DNA from: DATJFQ01 sp035495555
GTDB taxonomy: Bacteria; Acidobacteriota; Vicinamibacteria; Vicinamibacterales; 2-12-FULL-66-21
Length of the DNA: 64,000 nt
Assembly (NCBI GenBank): GCA_035495555.1
Contig: DATJFQ010000022.1
Location: forward strand, 97,384 to 161,383
Direction of reading: 5' to 3'
Shown piece after piece: positions 33,035 through 41,126 of the stretch. Numbering within the stretch: the stretch's first letter is position 1; every line of letters starts with the position of its first letter. The notes under the pieces are model-generated. The model was not told where the DNA came from. It saw nothing but the letters and a program-made list of their open reading frames with translations, and did no database searches. The position numbers were made by a program, and so were the translations under genes.

Positions 33035-33633
33035 CACCACTCCTGGTTGTATGCCGCCTGCGCGGCAGCGCTGGACGCGGATCGCCGCTCGATCTCGCGC
33101 CGCAAGCCGTCGATCATCTGCCCCGAGTCGCGGTTGAGCAGCCGCTTGAGCAGGAACTCCGGTACATCGAAGGCGGGACGCGCGGTCAGGTCGTAGACGA
33201 TGTCCGTGCCGCCCGATACCTCCGAGAGCTGCCACGCACCCTCGTACCGCGCGAAACTCTGGCCACATAGATCGCGGAACCGAAGCGAATCGGACGCCTC
33301 CTCGATTTCGAGCACCAGACGAACCCGCTTCTTGAACATCATCAGGCGCGAGGTCGCTTCCTGCTCGACGATCGCCCGCCCGGGCGCACGCTCGATGACG
33401 ACACTGGTCTCCACGCCGGGCATGAACCGGGGAATGCGTTCGTAGTCCGTCAGCACCGCCAGCGCGACCTCTGGAGGCCGGGCGACGTGAAAACGCGCGA
33501 CCACGGAGTACACGCCCTGCGACTCGCGGACGACGATGGCTGGATTCGCGATCGCGGGATCGGCAGCACGGAGCGGCGTCGCGATCGAGGCGATCGCCGT
33601 CACTATCGTTGCCGTGAGTGTTCCAGTGCGCAT
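33031..33633 (-). CDS. Secreted SRPBCC/START-like domain protein
   Basis: From ATG 33633 the product has a signal peptide (MRTGTLTATIVTAIASIATPLRA) and a START/polyketide-cyclase-like fold of about 150 residues. Marker segments are PPEVALAVLTDYERIPRFMPGVETS and the late GGTDIVYDLTARPAFDVPEFLLKRLL. Such domains bind hydrophobic ligands in a deep pocket. It is the first gene of the operon that continues with the microprotein, the response regulator, HlyD and the ABC ATPase. The frame is open further upstream, but a sigma-54 promoter candidate lies within that extension. Confidence 0.82.
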   Translation of the reverse strand: MRTGTLTATIVTAIASIATPLRAADPAIANPAIVVRESQGVYSVVARFHVARPPEVALAVLTDYERIPRFMPGVETSVVIERAPGRAIVEQEATSRLMMFKKRVRLVLEIEEASDSLRFRDLCGQSFARYEGAWQLSEVSGGTDIVYDLTARPAFDVPEFLLKRLLNRDSGQMIDGLRREIERRSASSAAAQAAYNQEWW

Positions 33634-33660
33634 CGTCGTCCGCTTTCCTGTATACGTGCA

Positions 33661-33678
33661 GGGCAATGGTCGTACCGG
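33661..33678 (-). promoter_or_regulatory. Candidate sigma-54 promoter of the SRPBCC-regulator-efflux operon
   Basis: On the minus strand the sequence reads CGGTACGACCATTGCC: GG, ten bases, GC, with a full TTGC box. The predicted start is about 18 bases before ATG 33633. It suggests that the NtrC-type regulator downstream activates its own operon. Confidence 0.55.
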
Positions 33679-33894
33679 CGCCGGACGCGGGTTGCGACGA
33701 AGGTATTGCGGGGATAACGACATATCCAGTCCCGCCCGCCGGGGAAAACTGTGCGGCGAAGGGCCTTATTGCCTTCGACCGTCGCGGCGGTGCGTGCTCA
33801 TCACGATCAAGCTGACGCGGTGCGCGCGCGTGTAGTCGAGGATCGTCTCCGCCGGCCATTGCTCGTCACCGTTGAGAACCGCACGCGGAGACGT

Positions 33895-33926
33895 GAAAAG
33901 CTGGCGGCCGGCGCCGCCAGCTTTTC
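33895..33926. terminator. Strong bidirectional terminator hairpin
   Basis: A perfect 14-bp stem (GAAAAGCTGGCGGC with GCCGCCAGCTTTTC) surrounds four bases. The A-run and T-run at its base make it a Rho-independent terminator on either strand. It lies 20 bases after the porin stop codon. Confidence 0.85.
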
Positions 33927-33945
33927 GTTCGAACGACCGCCGTCG

Positions 33946-35421
33946 TCAGAAGGCGATCGTTCCCTCGGCCATGAGCCCGTTGAACTTGCCGCCGTTCTTG
34001 ATGTTGTTCGCGGGGTAGCCGAAGTACTTCTGGTTCACGTATTCGAGCTTCGCCAGGACATTGGCCGTAATGAACCAGCCACCGGAGAATTGCCACCGGT
34101 TCGCGCCGACGTTGTCGGCGATGCCCGGCAGTTGACCGTACGCTTTGTTGAAGCGCGCGCCGACGAACAGCGACTCATCCGGCATGAACCGGTAGACGGT
34201 GTCGAGCGCGTACTGGTGCCACAGTCGATTCGACGGTTCGGTGTTCGCCGATCCCTTCGACCGCTCGACGACGCCGAACAGCTCCACACCCCGATACTTC
34301 ACGAACGGGTTCATCTGGAACGCCGTCACGCGGTTCGTGAATCCGGGCTGCAGCATGCCCGAGTCCTTCTGCGCAGATTCGGTGGCCTGCGTGTTCTCGA
34401 GGACGAAGTAATAGCGCGAGCCGGCGCGGTCGCCGGTGTAAAGCGTGTCGCTCATCGCGCGGTTCGTCTTGTACATCGACCCCGTCAAGCGGACGCGCAG
34501 GTCCTTGTTGACGTGACGATCGAAGCCGAGCTTCCCGATCATTACGGGACCGCGTTTTTCGGGCGTCTGAACGGTGCCGCGCAATTCGCCCGCGGTGAGC
34601 GCCGCCATCGCGATGAGACTGCCCGGCTTGAGGTACACCTCCCCGCCGATCTGGGTCGTGAAGGCATCCATGATGTAGTTGCCGATGAATGGGTTGTACA
34701 TCGCGTTCCCGTTGTCGCTGCGGCGAAAATGCGCGTCTCCGTAGTTGATCTCGAAGTCGCCGACCCGCACGGTGGCGATTTCCATCAGCATCTTCAGCGG
34801 CGCGATGTCGAGCGGCGACTGGTCAATCTGGATGTAGCCGTCCTTCACCCAGGTCTCGTTGTGGTGCCTCGCCGAGAGATAGCTGGTCAGCGCCACGCGG
34901 ATGCCAGGGGCGAGCTGCGCGTGCAGGTTCAGGTTCGCCGTCGGATTGTTGAACCCGAATCCGATGTCGGCGAGCTGATTGGTGTTCACGCCGTTGACGA
35001 CGTTGGCCAGCGCGCCGCTGCTGTGCGAGAGATCCTGCATCTGCGACGTGAACGCCGCGCCGAAGTCGACCTTGAATCCGGTGAACGCGACGCCGGGATC
35101 CTTCGTGGTCTCGAACGTGTTGATCCCGCGCTTGTCCTGCGGTCGGAAGTACTGCATCGTGATCGGCCGCCCCTTCTTCCATGAGTCCTCTGCCGCTTTC
35201 GCGGCCTCCTCGTCTGCCTTCGCGGGATCTGAGGCCAGCGTCGCGGCCGGCGCGGTGCTGGCCGGCGTGGCGGGCGGGGTCGTGCTCGCCGGCTTCGCCG
35301 TCGTCGTCGATGTGGTGCCGTTGGACGGGCCGCTGCCGTCGGAAGGTTGCTGCGCCAGCGCGGCCGGCCCCGTCAGTACTGCCGCAAGCAGCACGGTCGA
35401 GAGCGTCACTGTTGATCTCAT
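33946..35421 (-). CDS. Outer-membrane beta-barrel (porin-like) protein
   Basis: The 491-residue product has a signal peptide (MRSTVTLSTVLLAAVLTGPAALAQ), a low-complexity Ser/Thr/Pro/Ala linker (about 25-70), then alternating hydrophobic beta strands up to the C-terminal phenylalanine (LMAEGTIAF), a beta-barrel assembly signal. ATG 35421 is preferred over the in-frame start at 35439 because AAAGGA lies eight bases before it. It follows a YceI gene by 52 bases on the same strand and ends in a strong terminator. The transported substrate is unknown. Confidence 0.82.
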   Translation of the reverse strand: MRSTVTLSTVLLAAVLTGPAALAQQPSDGSGPSNGTTSTTTAKPASTTPPATPASTAPAATLASDPAKADEEAAKAAEDSWKKGRPITMQYFRPQDKRGINTFETTKDPGVAFTGFKVDFGAAFTSQMQDLSHSSGALANVVNGVNTNQLADIGFGFNNPTANLNLHAQLAPGIRVALTSYLSARHHNETWVKDGYIQIDQSPLDIAPLKMLMEIATVRVGDFEINYGDAHFRRSDNGNAMYNPFIGNYIMDAFTTQIGGEVYLKPGSLIAMAALTAGELRGTVQTPEKRGPVMIGKLGFDRHVNKDLRVRLTGSMYKTNRAMSDTLYTGDRAGSRYYFVLENTQATESAQKDSGMLQPGFTNRVTAFQMNPFVKYRGVELFGVVERSKGSANTEPSNRLWHQYALDTVYRFMPDESLFVGARFNKAYGQLPGIADNVGANRWQFSGGWFITANVLAKLEYVNQKYFGYPANNIKNGGKFNGLMAEGTIAF

Positions 35422-35473
35422 GGTCGTGTCCTTTTGCACAATCGGGTCAATGGTCGAGGGGATCGATGCGCGT

Positions 35474-36100
35474 TCAGGAGAGCGGCATCGCCAGCACGGT
35501 TTCGAACGTAACGGTGACCTTCGGGTCGGTCTTGAGCATGCCCATCATCGCGGTGGGCGGTTTGATGCCGAAATCGGTCATCAGCAGATCGAGCGTGCCC
35601 TGCACGTCGAGCTTTTCGCCGTCCACTCTGGTGGCGATGTCGATGGCAACCTCACGCTCGGTGCCGGCGATCGTGAGCACGCCAACGGCCTTCGCCGCGC
35701 CGGCGGTCTTGCCGGTGAGATCCAGCCGCGAGAGGCGGAAGGTGATCTCCGGGAACTGCTCGACCTTGAGCGCCTTGTACATGTTCTTGTCGAGCGCGTC
35801 GCCCTTCGGCGACTTCAGCGTGCCGGCCGCAACGGAGATCTCGAATCCCTCCACCGCTCCGGGCTTCAACGCGTTGTCGCAGAAGTGGCCGTCGATCGCC
35901 GCCCCGAGCTGCGCGCGGGTGACGCGCACCTTCGTGGTCGATGCGGTGTACTCGTGGATGTTCGACGTGCCGGCGATCGTCACCTTCGCGCTGTCGAACG
36001 CGAGCGGGGTGTCGGCCATCGCCGCCGGCCGCGCCGCGAGCGACAGGCTCATCGCGAGCATTGCGGCCGCAGACCAACCGAGAAGGAATCGTCGTTTCAT
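35474..36100 (-). CDS. Periplasmic YceI-family protein
   Basis: The 208-residue product has a signal peptide (about 1-30, ending AAMADTPLAFD) and a lipocalin-like YceI domain: IAGTSNIHEYTA, EITFRLSRLDLTG and LLMTDFGIKPPTAMMGMLKTDPKVTVTFE. YceI proteins bind polyisoprenoids or similar amphiphiles in the periplasm. The N-terminal SNIHEYTA motif is the variant often seen in redox or stress contexts. It is the first gene of the YceI-porin operon, with a sigma-54 promoter candidate about 50 bases upstream. Confidence 0.9.
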   Translation of the reverse strand: MKRRFLLGWSAAAMLAMSLSLAARPAAMADTPLAFDSAKVTIAGTSNIHEYTASTTKVRVTRAQLGAAIDGHFCDNALKPGAVEGFEISVAAGTLKSPKGDALDKNMYKALKVEQFPEITFRLSRLDLTGKTAGAAKAVGVLTIAGTEREVAIDIATRVDGEKLDVQGTLDLLMTDFGIKPPTAMMGMLKTDPKVTVTFETVLAMPLS

Positions 36101-36148
36101 ATAACGCCTCACTGATGGATGCGGTCCGTGTGGCCGCGCGTCCTCCAA

Positions 36149-36166
36149 GGGCAACCTGCGTGCCGA
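36149..36166 (-). promoter_or_regulatory. Candidate sigma-54 promoter of the YceI-porin operon
   Basis: On the minus strand CGGCACGCAGGTTGCC matches the sigma-54 consensus at GGCACG and TTGC with the correct ten-base spacing. It is the closest match in the window. The predicted leader is about 40 bases. Confidence 0.65.
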
Positions 36167-36302
36167 CGGGGATTCGGCGCGTTCCGGCGGATTTCCGCAG
36201 TTCTTGCGGTTCAACGGGGGGACGGCCGCGGAGTTTTTCGCGTGGCGCGGGGAATTCCCCACCGCTCGCCGGCGGTTGCCGCGCGCTGTCGGCCATGCGT
36301 GA

Positions 36303-36319
36303 TGGCACGCGGCGTGCGA
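36303..36319 (+). promoter_or_regulatory. Candidate sigma-54 promoter of the flavodoxin gene
   Basis: TGGCACG, four bases, then GTGC gives GG-N10-GC with a perfect -24 box and one mismatch in the -12 box. The start point would be about 14 bases before ATG 36342. It faces away from the YceI promoter in the same 240-bp gap. Confidence 0.6.
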
Positions 36320-36341
36320 CTCCGTCGCGTCAGAGGTTCAT

Positions 36342-36917
36342 ATGAAAGCGGGCATCTTCTACGCAACACGGGAGGGACAGACAGGCAAGATCGCAGAGCG
36401 GATCGCGCGAAGGCTCCGGACTTTTGGCGTGGACGCCGATCTGTGCGATGTCCGGACATCGCGCGCACCGGTCGAGTGGTCGCGATACGCTATGGCATGG
36501 CTCGCTGGGTCCGTCCACGCCGGACATCACGAGCGGGAGTTGATCCGGTTCGTGCGGCGCCATCACGCAGAACTCGAGCGTCTTCACGCCGTCTTCGTGT
36601 CCGTGACGTTGTCGGAGGCGGGCGCCGAGGATCCCGACGCTTCGGCCGAACGACGGCAGCAGTCGGCGCGCGACGCGCGCCGCATGATCGACGTGTTCGT
36701 GAAGGAGACGGGATGGAAGCCCGCGTGGAGCTTTCCCGTGGCCGGGGCGCTCGCCTACACGCGCTACAACTGGCTGATTCGAAAAATGATGGCGCGGATC
36801 GCGCGCCAGCAGGGGGCGCCCACGGATACCTCCATGGACCACGAATTCACGAACTGGCCGCTCCTCGATCGATACGTCGCCGACGTCGTCGCGGTCACAC
36901 GTGCTTCTCGAGCGTGA
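36342..36917 (+). CDS. Flavodoxin-domain protein, HemG-like
   Basis: The 191-residue soluble protein begins MKAGIFYATREGQTGKIAERIA, the FMN phosphate-binding loop of long-chain flavodoxins and of HemG-type protoporphyrinogen oxidases. Later blocks (AWLAGSVHAGHHERELIRFVRRHH, FVSVTLSEAG and SFPVAGALAYTRYNWLIRKMMARIA) follow HemG order. It may oxidise protoporphyrinogen using quinone or may be a general electron carrier. The sequence alone does not decide. A fragment of a HemY-type protoporphyrinogen oxidase lies 3.6 kb away. It is the only gene on this strand here and has a sigma-54 promoter candidate. Confidence 0.82.
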   Translation: MKAGIFYATREGQTGKIAERIARRLRTFGVDADLCDVRTSRAPVEWSRYAMAWLAGSVHAGHHERELIRFVRRHHAELERLHAVFVSVTLSEAGAEDPDASAERRQQSARDARRMIDVFVKETGWKPAWSFPVAGALAYTRYNWLIRKMMARIARQQGAPTDTSMDHEFTNWPLLDRYVADVVAVTRASRA

Positions 36918-36979
36918 ACTTCTCGATCTCTTCAACTCCCAATCCCAATCCCGGGTATTCCTGTGGTTTTCCTCGGATT

Positions 36980-37029
36980 GGGGCTTGGGCTTTGGGCTTT
37001 GGGCTTTGGACGTTGGGCTTTGGACGTTG
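36980..37029 (+). repeat. 7-bp tandem repeat (GGGCTTT) with G-quadruplex pattern
   Basis: GGGCTTT units run head to tail, followed by two GGACGTT variants. Bases 36980-37003 contain four G-runs of three or four separated by CTT or CTTT, a textbook G-quadruplex motif on the plus strand. It lies 60 bases after the flavodoxin stop and just past the 3' end of the converging receiver gene. Confidence 0.85.
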
Positions 37030-37056
37030 TCGCCTGTGTTTTCAACAGCGTCCAGA

Positions 37057-37488
37057 TCAGCTCAGTCCGCCCGCGCGGGACGCATTTGCCACCAGCGCGG
37101 TGATGTCGCTCATCTCGATCGGTTTCGCCAGGACGCGAAACGCACCGAGGTCGATCGCTCCTTGAACGATCTCCGGCGTGCCGTACGCCGTCATGAGGAT
37201 GACCTGCGTTCGAGGCGCCACGCGCCGCACCCTGGCCAGCAGTTCGAGATCTTTGGAATCCGGCAGCCGCAGATCGAGAAGGGCGACGTCGAACGGCCGG
37301 GGCGACTCCAGCACGGTCCTGATGGCGCTGGCGGCATCCATCGCCTCCGCCGTCTCATGACCGGAATCGTTCAGCGTCTGCACGAGCGACCACCGGATCA
37401 ACGCTTCGTCGTCCACGACGAGCACGCGGAGCGCTGGGACTTTTTGCGTTGCCTCGGGGACTTTCTCGCGGCTGCTGATGATGTTCAC
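37057..37488 (-). CDS. Single-domain response regulator
   Basis: The 143-residue product from GTG 37488 is only a receiver domain: VVDDEALIRWS, phospho-acceptor in LLDLRLPDSKD, the Thr in VILMTAYG and Lys in VLAKPIE. There is no output domain, so it may act as a phosphate sink, a relay or by protein contact. Its receiver resembles that of the NtrC-type regulator at 31.5 kb (both have DDE-LIRWSL), so the two may share a kinase. A weak sigma-54-like sequence (TGGCTCG-N4-TTGA) lies at 37537-37553. Confidence 0.88.
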   Translation of the reverse strand: MNIISSREKVPEATQKVPALRVLVVDDEALIRWSLVQTLNDSGHETAEAMDAASAIRTVLESPRPFDVALLDLRLPDSKDLELLARVRRVAPRTQVILMTAYGTPEIVQGAIDLGAFRVLAKPIEMSDITALVANASRAGGLS

Positions 37489-37628
37489 GATGAATTCCCT
37501 TTGTTTGGTGCGAAATAACGAATGTCAGCCTCGGGAACATCAAGAAGCGAGCCACGTTGACGTGCGCATCACTGTGAGCATTGTTCTCCGCCGCGACGTC
37601 CGTCCCGCGAGCTGACGTCTGTCGCCGG

Positions 37629-38876
37629 TCACGCGGCAGCACTGCTTTCGCCCTTCCGCGCAACCCCGGTCCGTCGTGGCCGCATCCGATTCCAGAAGAG
37701 CGGCCTCGCCAGCAGCCGCAACGCGCGTCTCCACGCTTCGTACCTGTAGAACCCCAGGTTCCGCTCCGCGAGCATCGCCGCATCGTCGGGATTCACGACG
37801 AGGCTGACTTCGATATTCGGAGCGACCCCAATCGGGATGCGGTGTCGGCGGCACGCGTCATAGACGGCGCTCATCACGCGACGCATGTCGTCATATGAGG
37901 GCGGCGGCCAGTCCTCCATATCTGAGCCGACCGTAGGCCGAAACACGCAGACGGTGGGAAACGCGCCGGAGGACGTGATGCGCTCGATCGCTGCGATGGT
38001 CATGTCCGGAGGCTCCAGGCCGGCGATCATCTCGCCGGATACTGCTCCGCGCGGCAGGCGCGCCGCGCAATAATCCATGGCGCGCAGGAACCGGTCCTGG
38101 CCGATCATGCGCGCTTTGCCTGGGCACACGCGCTCGAACCACTCGGGATCGAACAACTCGAGACAGAACGAGAAATGATCGACGCCAAGATCGATCAGGC
38201 GATCGTAAATCGACAGATCATGGTGCGGCGTCAACTGGACGCCGACCAGCAGGCCGACGTCCTCTTTGATGGCACGAATGAACGGCTCGGCCGCCGCGAG
38301 TGCTTTGGATCCCTGAAACCCGCCGTTCAGGTGTACGAAGGTGATACCGGACTCCTCGCGCGCCGCCCAGCACGTCTCGATGACGTCCTCGAGGGCTTTC
38401 ACCGCCACCTCGCCTTCGCCGACGTTCTTGCCCGTTGTACAAAACCGGCAGTTCAGCGCTGGCTTGTAGTTCCAGAACGCGCAGATCGGATTGATATAAA
38501 TCCCGAGATAGGTGCCCTGAAGCACGCCGATGCGCGACATCTGCACCCCGCGCGACGTTTGCCGTCCATACCACGCGGGTGCCTGCGGAATACGGATCGG
38601 ATACGCGTGCTGGAGGCGTTCCTCGACGATGGAGTAGTTCCCGGGGGAGCCCGTCAGGACGTACGGCGACGTGCGCGCGAACGTCTCGACCACCGGCACG
38701 TTGGCGTAGATCTCCCGCTTCAACCAGCTCGACGCCTCAATGGCCACTTCGAGACCTGAGCCCAGTCCGGCACGAGTACGCGACACGTTGCGCGCTCCGT
38801 CGAGGGACACGTCGTCGGGAACGCGCATCCCTCGGCAGAAGAGGTCGATCTCGAGTTCACAGGCGTTGAGCGGCAT
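37629..38876 (-). CDS. Radical SAM protein with unusual cysteine spacing
   Basis: From ATG 38876 (GAGGTGG upstream) the 415-residue protein has a TIM-barrel-like core. The only cysteine cluster suited to a 4Fe-4S SAM site is Cys132, Cys143 and Cys146, spaced C-x10-C-x2-C, not the canonical C-x3-C-x2-C. The next blocks (TFVHLNGGFQGSKAL, VGVQLTPHHDLSIYD and HFSFCLELFDPEWFERV) follow radical SAM order and include the GG-like SAM motif. The product chemistry is unknown. A sigma-54 promoter candidate precedes it, and it lies next to receiver and kinase genes. The longer frame to 38972 is less likely because it overlaps that promoter. Confidence 0.8.
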   Translation of the reverse strand: MPLNACELEIDLFCRGMRVPDDVSLDGARNVSRTRAGLGSGLEVAIEASSWLKREIYANVPVVETFARTSPYVLTGSPGNYSIVEERLQHAYPIRIPQAPAWYGRQTSRGVQMSRIGVLQGTYLGIYINPICAFWNYKPALNCRFCTTGKNVGEGEVAVKALEDVIETCWAAREESGITFVHLNGGFQGSKALAAAEPFIRAIKEDVGLLVGVQLTPHHDLSIYDRLIDLGVDHFSFCLELFDPEWFERVCPGKARMIGQDRFLRAMDYCAARLPRGAVSGEMIAGLEPPDMTIAAIERITSSGAFPTVCVFRPTVGSDMEDWPPPSYDDMRRVMSAVYDACRRHRIPIGVAPNIEVSLVVNPDDAAMLAERNLGFYRYEAWRRALRLLARPLFWNRMRPRRTGVARKGESSAAA

Positions 38877-38906
38877 GCGGTCCACCTCGTTGGATTCAGC
38901 CGGTGA

Positions 38907-38923
38907 TGGCAAGCGCGGTGCCG
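38907..38923 (-). promoter_or_regulatory. Candidate sigma-54 promoter of the radical SAM gene
   Basis: On the minus strand CGGCACCGCGCTTGCC has GG-N10-GC with GGCAC and TTGC intact. The predicted transcript starts about 21 bases before ATG 38876. Confidence 0.6.
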
Positions 38924-39067
38924 CCTGAGAGAGACACGGATCTTGCTGGAGTTCGGGCAACGGCGGTGACATGGACGCCCGCGGCCGGCGTGGAGGTGGG
39001 GACTTTCCCGCGATAGCCGCGCATTATTCCGCATCGCATCCCGGAATTCTCGATCCATTATCTGAGC

Positions 39068-40462
39068 ATGCCTGCAGGTGTAGAGCCGGCGGCGCCCGAG
39101 CGGCGTGATGATCGGCAACTGGTGATGGTCGCTGTCGTCCTGACGGTCGCCATCTTCCTGCTCGACGCGTACCTGCCGCTGGGCATCGCAATTTCAGCGC
39201 TCTATGGCGTTGTCATCCTGCTCGGTCTCTTCGTACGAATCCGCAGGTTCGCCATCTCGGCGGCTGCCGCCACTACGATCCTGACGGCCGTCGGCGCATG
39301 GATCTCCCCTCCGGGCGGTCCGGTCCTCTACGCCATCGTGAATCGCGCGCTGACCCTGGCGGGTATGTGGATCACCGCGTGGCTCGTCACCAGGTACGGC
39401 AATGTCGGCCGGGCGCTCGAACGCTCTGTCAAGGATCTGCGTGACACGAAATTCGCACTCGATCAGGCAGCGATCATCGCCACGACTGACGTCAAGGGGC
39501 GCATTACTTATGTCAACGATCGGTTCGTCGAGATTTCGAAGTACTCACGCGGCGAGCTCCTCGGCCAGGACCACCGCCTGATCAATTCGGGATACCATTC
39601 GAAAGAGTTCATGCGCGATCTCTGGCACACGATCGCGAATGGACGGATCTGGCGCGGGGAGATTCGCAATCGCGCGAAGGACGGCTCGTACTACTGGGTC
39701 GACACGACGATCGTTCCATTCCTCGACGATCGCCGCAGGCCGTATCAATACATGGCCATTCGCTATGAAATCACCGACCGCAAACAATCGGAGGCGAAGC
39801 TGCGCGAGCAGGCGGCGCTCGCGCGGCTGGGCGAGATGGCGGCGGTCGTCGCCCACGAAGTCAAGAACCCGATCGCCGGCATCCGCGGCGCCCTGCAGGT
39901 GATCGGCGGCCGCCTTCCCGACGCGAGCCGCGACAAGGCGATCATCGGCGACATTGTGGCCAGGCTCGACTCGCTCAACGACATCGTTCAAGACCTGCTC
40001 GTGTTCGCGCGCCCGCGCGAGCCGCAGCTTGGGCCCGTCGCTCTCAGCACGCTGATCGCTGACACGGTCGCTCTCCTGCGGCGCGACCCTGCACAACAGC
40101 GGCTGGGGGTGGAGGTCACCGGACAGGACCCGGTCGTGCAGGCCGATGCCGACCAGCTCCGGACCGTCTTCCTGAACCTACTGCTCAATGCCGCCCAGGC
40201 CCAGGGATCGGTGGGAACGGTCCGCCTGAACGTATCGGTTGCCGACGGATGCGCCGCCGTCGCAATCGCGGATCAGGGGCTGGGCATTCCGTCGGACATC
40301 CGCGAAAGAGTGTTCGAGCCCTTCTTCACGACCAAGCACCGCGGCAGCGGTCTGGGACTGCCGACGGCGAAACGGGTCATCGAGCGGCACCACGGCACAT
40401 TGAATCTGGAATGCCCGCCGAGCGGCGGCACTGTGGTGACGGTGACGCTGCCGCTTCGCTGA
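39068..40462 (+). CDS. Membrane PAS-domain sensor histidine kinase (NtrB-like)
   Basis: The 464-residue protein has three to four membrane helices (about 15-115), a PAS domain (about 125-245, with ITYVNDRFVEISKYSRGELLGQ and the PAC end), a HisKA domain with phospho-acceptor His in VVAHEVKNPIAGIRGALQ, and an ATPase domain (NLLLNAAQAQ, DQGLGIP and GSGLGLPTAKRVIERHHG). The kinase domains resemble NtrB/ZraS-type kinases that serve sigma-54 regulators. The NtrC-type protein at 31.5 kb is the best partner candidate. It diverges from the radical SAM gene. Confidence 0.92.
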   Translation: MPAGVEPAAPERRDDRQLVMVAVVLTVAIFLLDAYLPLGIAISALYGVVILLGLFVRIRRFAISAAAATTILTAVGAWISPPGGPVLYAIVNRALTLAGMWITAWLVTRYGNVGRALERSVKDLRDTKFALDQAAIIATTDVKGRITYVNDRFVEISKYSRGELLGQDHRLINSGYHSKEFMRDLWHTIANGRIWRGEIRNRAKDGSYYWVDTTIVPFLDDRRRPYQYMAIRYEITDRKQSEAKLREQAALARLGEMAAVVAHEVKNPIAGIRGALQVIGGRLPDASRDKAIIGDIVARLDSLNDIVQDLLVFARPREPQLGPVALSTLIADTVALLRRDPAQQRLGVEVTGQDPVVQADADQLRTVFLNLLLNAAQAQGSVGTVRLNVSVADGCAAVAIADQGLGIPSDIRERVFEPFFTTKHRGSGLGLPTAKRVIERHHGTLNLECPPSGGTVVTVTLPLR

Positions 40463-40488
40463 TGCATACTGCGGTGGCATCGTGAGCA

Positions 40489-40599
40489 TCACGCGGGCAG
40501 GTGTGCCGCGACCCGTTCTGCGACCGCCTGAGCATCGCTGATGCAGTCCGGACGTCCAACGCCCCTGAAACCCGCGGCACTGATGAACAGACCGGGTGT
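40489..40599 (-). pseudogene. C-terminal fragment of a HemY-type protoporphyrinogen oxidase
   Basis: The minus-strand frame ends with TPGLFISAAGFRGVGRPDC and ISDAQAVAERVAAHL before its stop. This is the FAD-proximal C-terminal signature (PGL-x-AGxxxRGVGxPDCI) of HemY protoporphyrinogen oxidases. Nothing recognisable of the other 400 residues is present upstream. It is a short remnant, probably left by a deletion that also truncated a Crp/Fnr gene next to it. Confidence 0.55.
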
Positions 40600-40661
40600 C
40601 GACGCGAGCCGTGCGGAAGTCGTTCGCGACAATCTCGCCGACGCCGTGGATCCACAACCCT

Positions 40662-40805
40662 TCAGGTGGCCGCGACCGCCTCCAGGGCCCGCCGGTCGAG
40701 AATCACGAATCCGTTCTTCTCCGTGCGGACGAGATCCTCTTTCCTCCAGCGGCTCATGATGCGGATGGACGTCTCGATCGTGGTCCCGATCGTGTCGATG
40801 GGCGG
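40662..40805 (-). pseudogene. C-terminal helix-turn-helix fragment of a Crp/Fnr regulator
   Basis: A 48-codon frame between two stop codons encodes IGTTIETSIRIMSRWRKEDL and VRTEKNGFVILDRRALE. This is the recognition helix and wing of Crp/Fnr-family regulators. The cyclic-nucleotide-like domain is absent. It is in the same orientation as the HemY fragment 60 bases downstream, so the pair looks like the remains of an oxygen- or haem-related locus. Confidence 0.6.
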
Positions 40806-40815
40806 TCATGCCGGC

Positions 40816-40835
40816 GGTATGATGGACGTCATACC
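40816..40835. promoter_or_regulatory. Inverted repeat upstream of DUF3079 gene
   Basis: GGTATGA and TCATACC form perfect seven-base arms around six bases, 20 bases before the DUF3079 start. The site could be an operator. It does not match the Fnr consensus. Confidence 0.35.
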
Positions 40836-40855
40836 ACTCGTGTCCCGGGTCGGTG

Positions 40856-41101
40856 ATGATGGCCTCGATCGTGGCGACAATTCCTTTCAATCCCGCGCAC
40901 CCGGAGCGCATCTGCTGGGGCTGCGACAAGTTTTGCGCGGCAGACGATCTTCGCTGCGGGAACGGTACCGTTCGAACGATGCATCCATGCGAGCTGTTCG
41001 GCCCTGACTGGCTCGAGTGGTCGGAAGGCGAAGAAGGGCTGAACCCATACAGCCAGCAGAATGACGCAATGAATCACGATGAACCCGGGCGGACGGAATA
41101 G
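40856..41101 (+). CDS. DUF3079 small cysteine-rich protein
   Basis: The 81-residue protein carries the full DUF3079 core: FNPAHPERICWGCDKFC, AADDLRCGNGTVRTMHPCELFG and DWLEW. The four to five cysteines suggest a metal or iron-sulfur site. The usual domain is about 60 residues; about 20 extra polar residues follow here and overlap the start region of the methyltransferase gene. GTG 40853 or the second ATG 40859 are alternative starts. The family has no known function. Confidence 0.8.
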   Translation: MMASIVATIPFNPAHPERICWGCDKFCAADDLRCGNGTVRTMHPCELFGPDWLEWSEGEEGLNPYSQQNDAMNHDEPGRTE

Positions 41102-41126
41102 TTCGGGCCCGAGCCGCGCTCGAGTC

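Noticed and set aside
37537..37553. Sigma-54 promoter for the single-domain response regulator
   Set aside because: The -24 half is good (TGGCTCG), but the nearly invariant GC of the -12 box is GA, so it was not listed as a feature.
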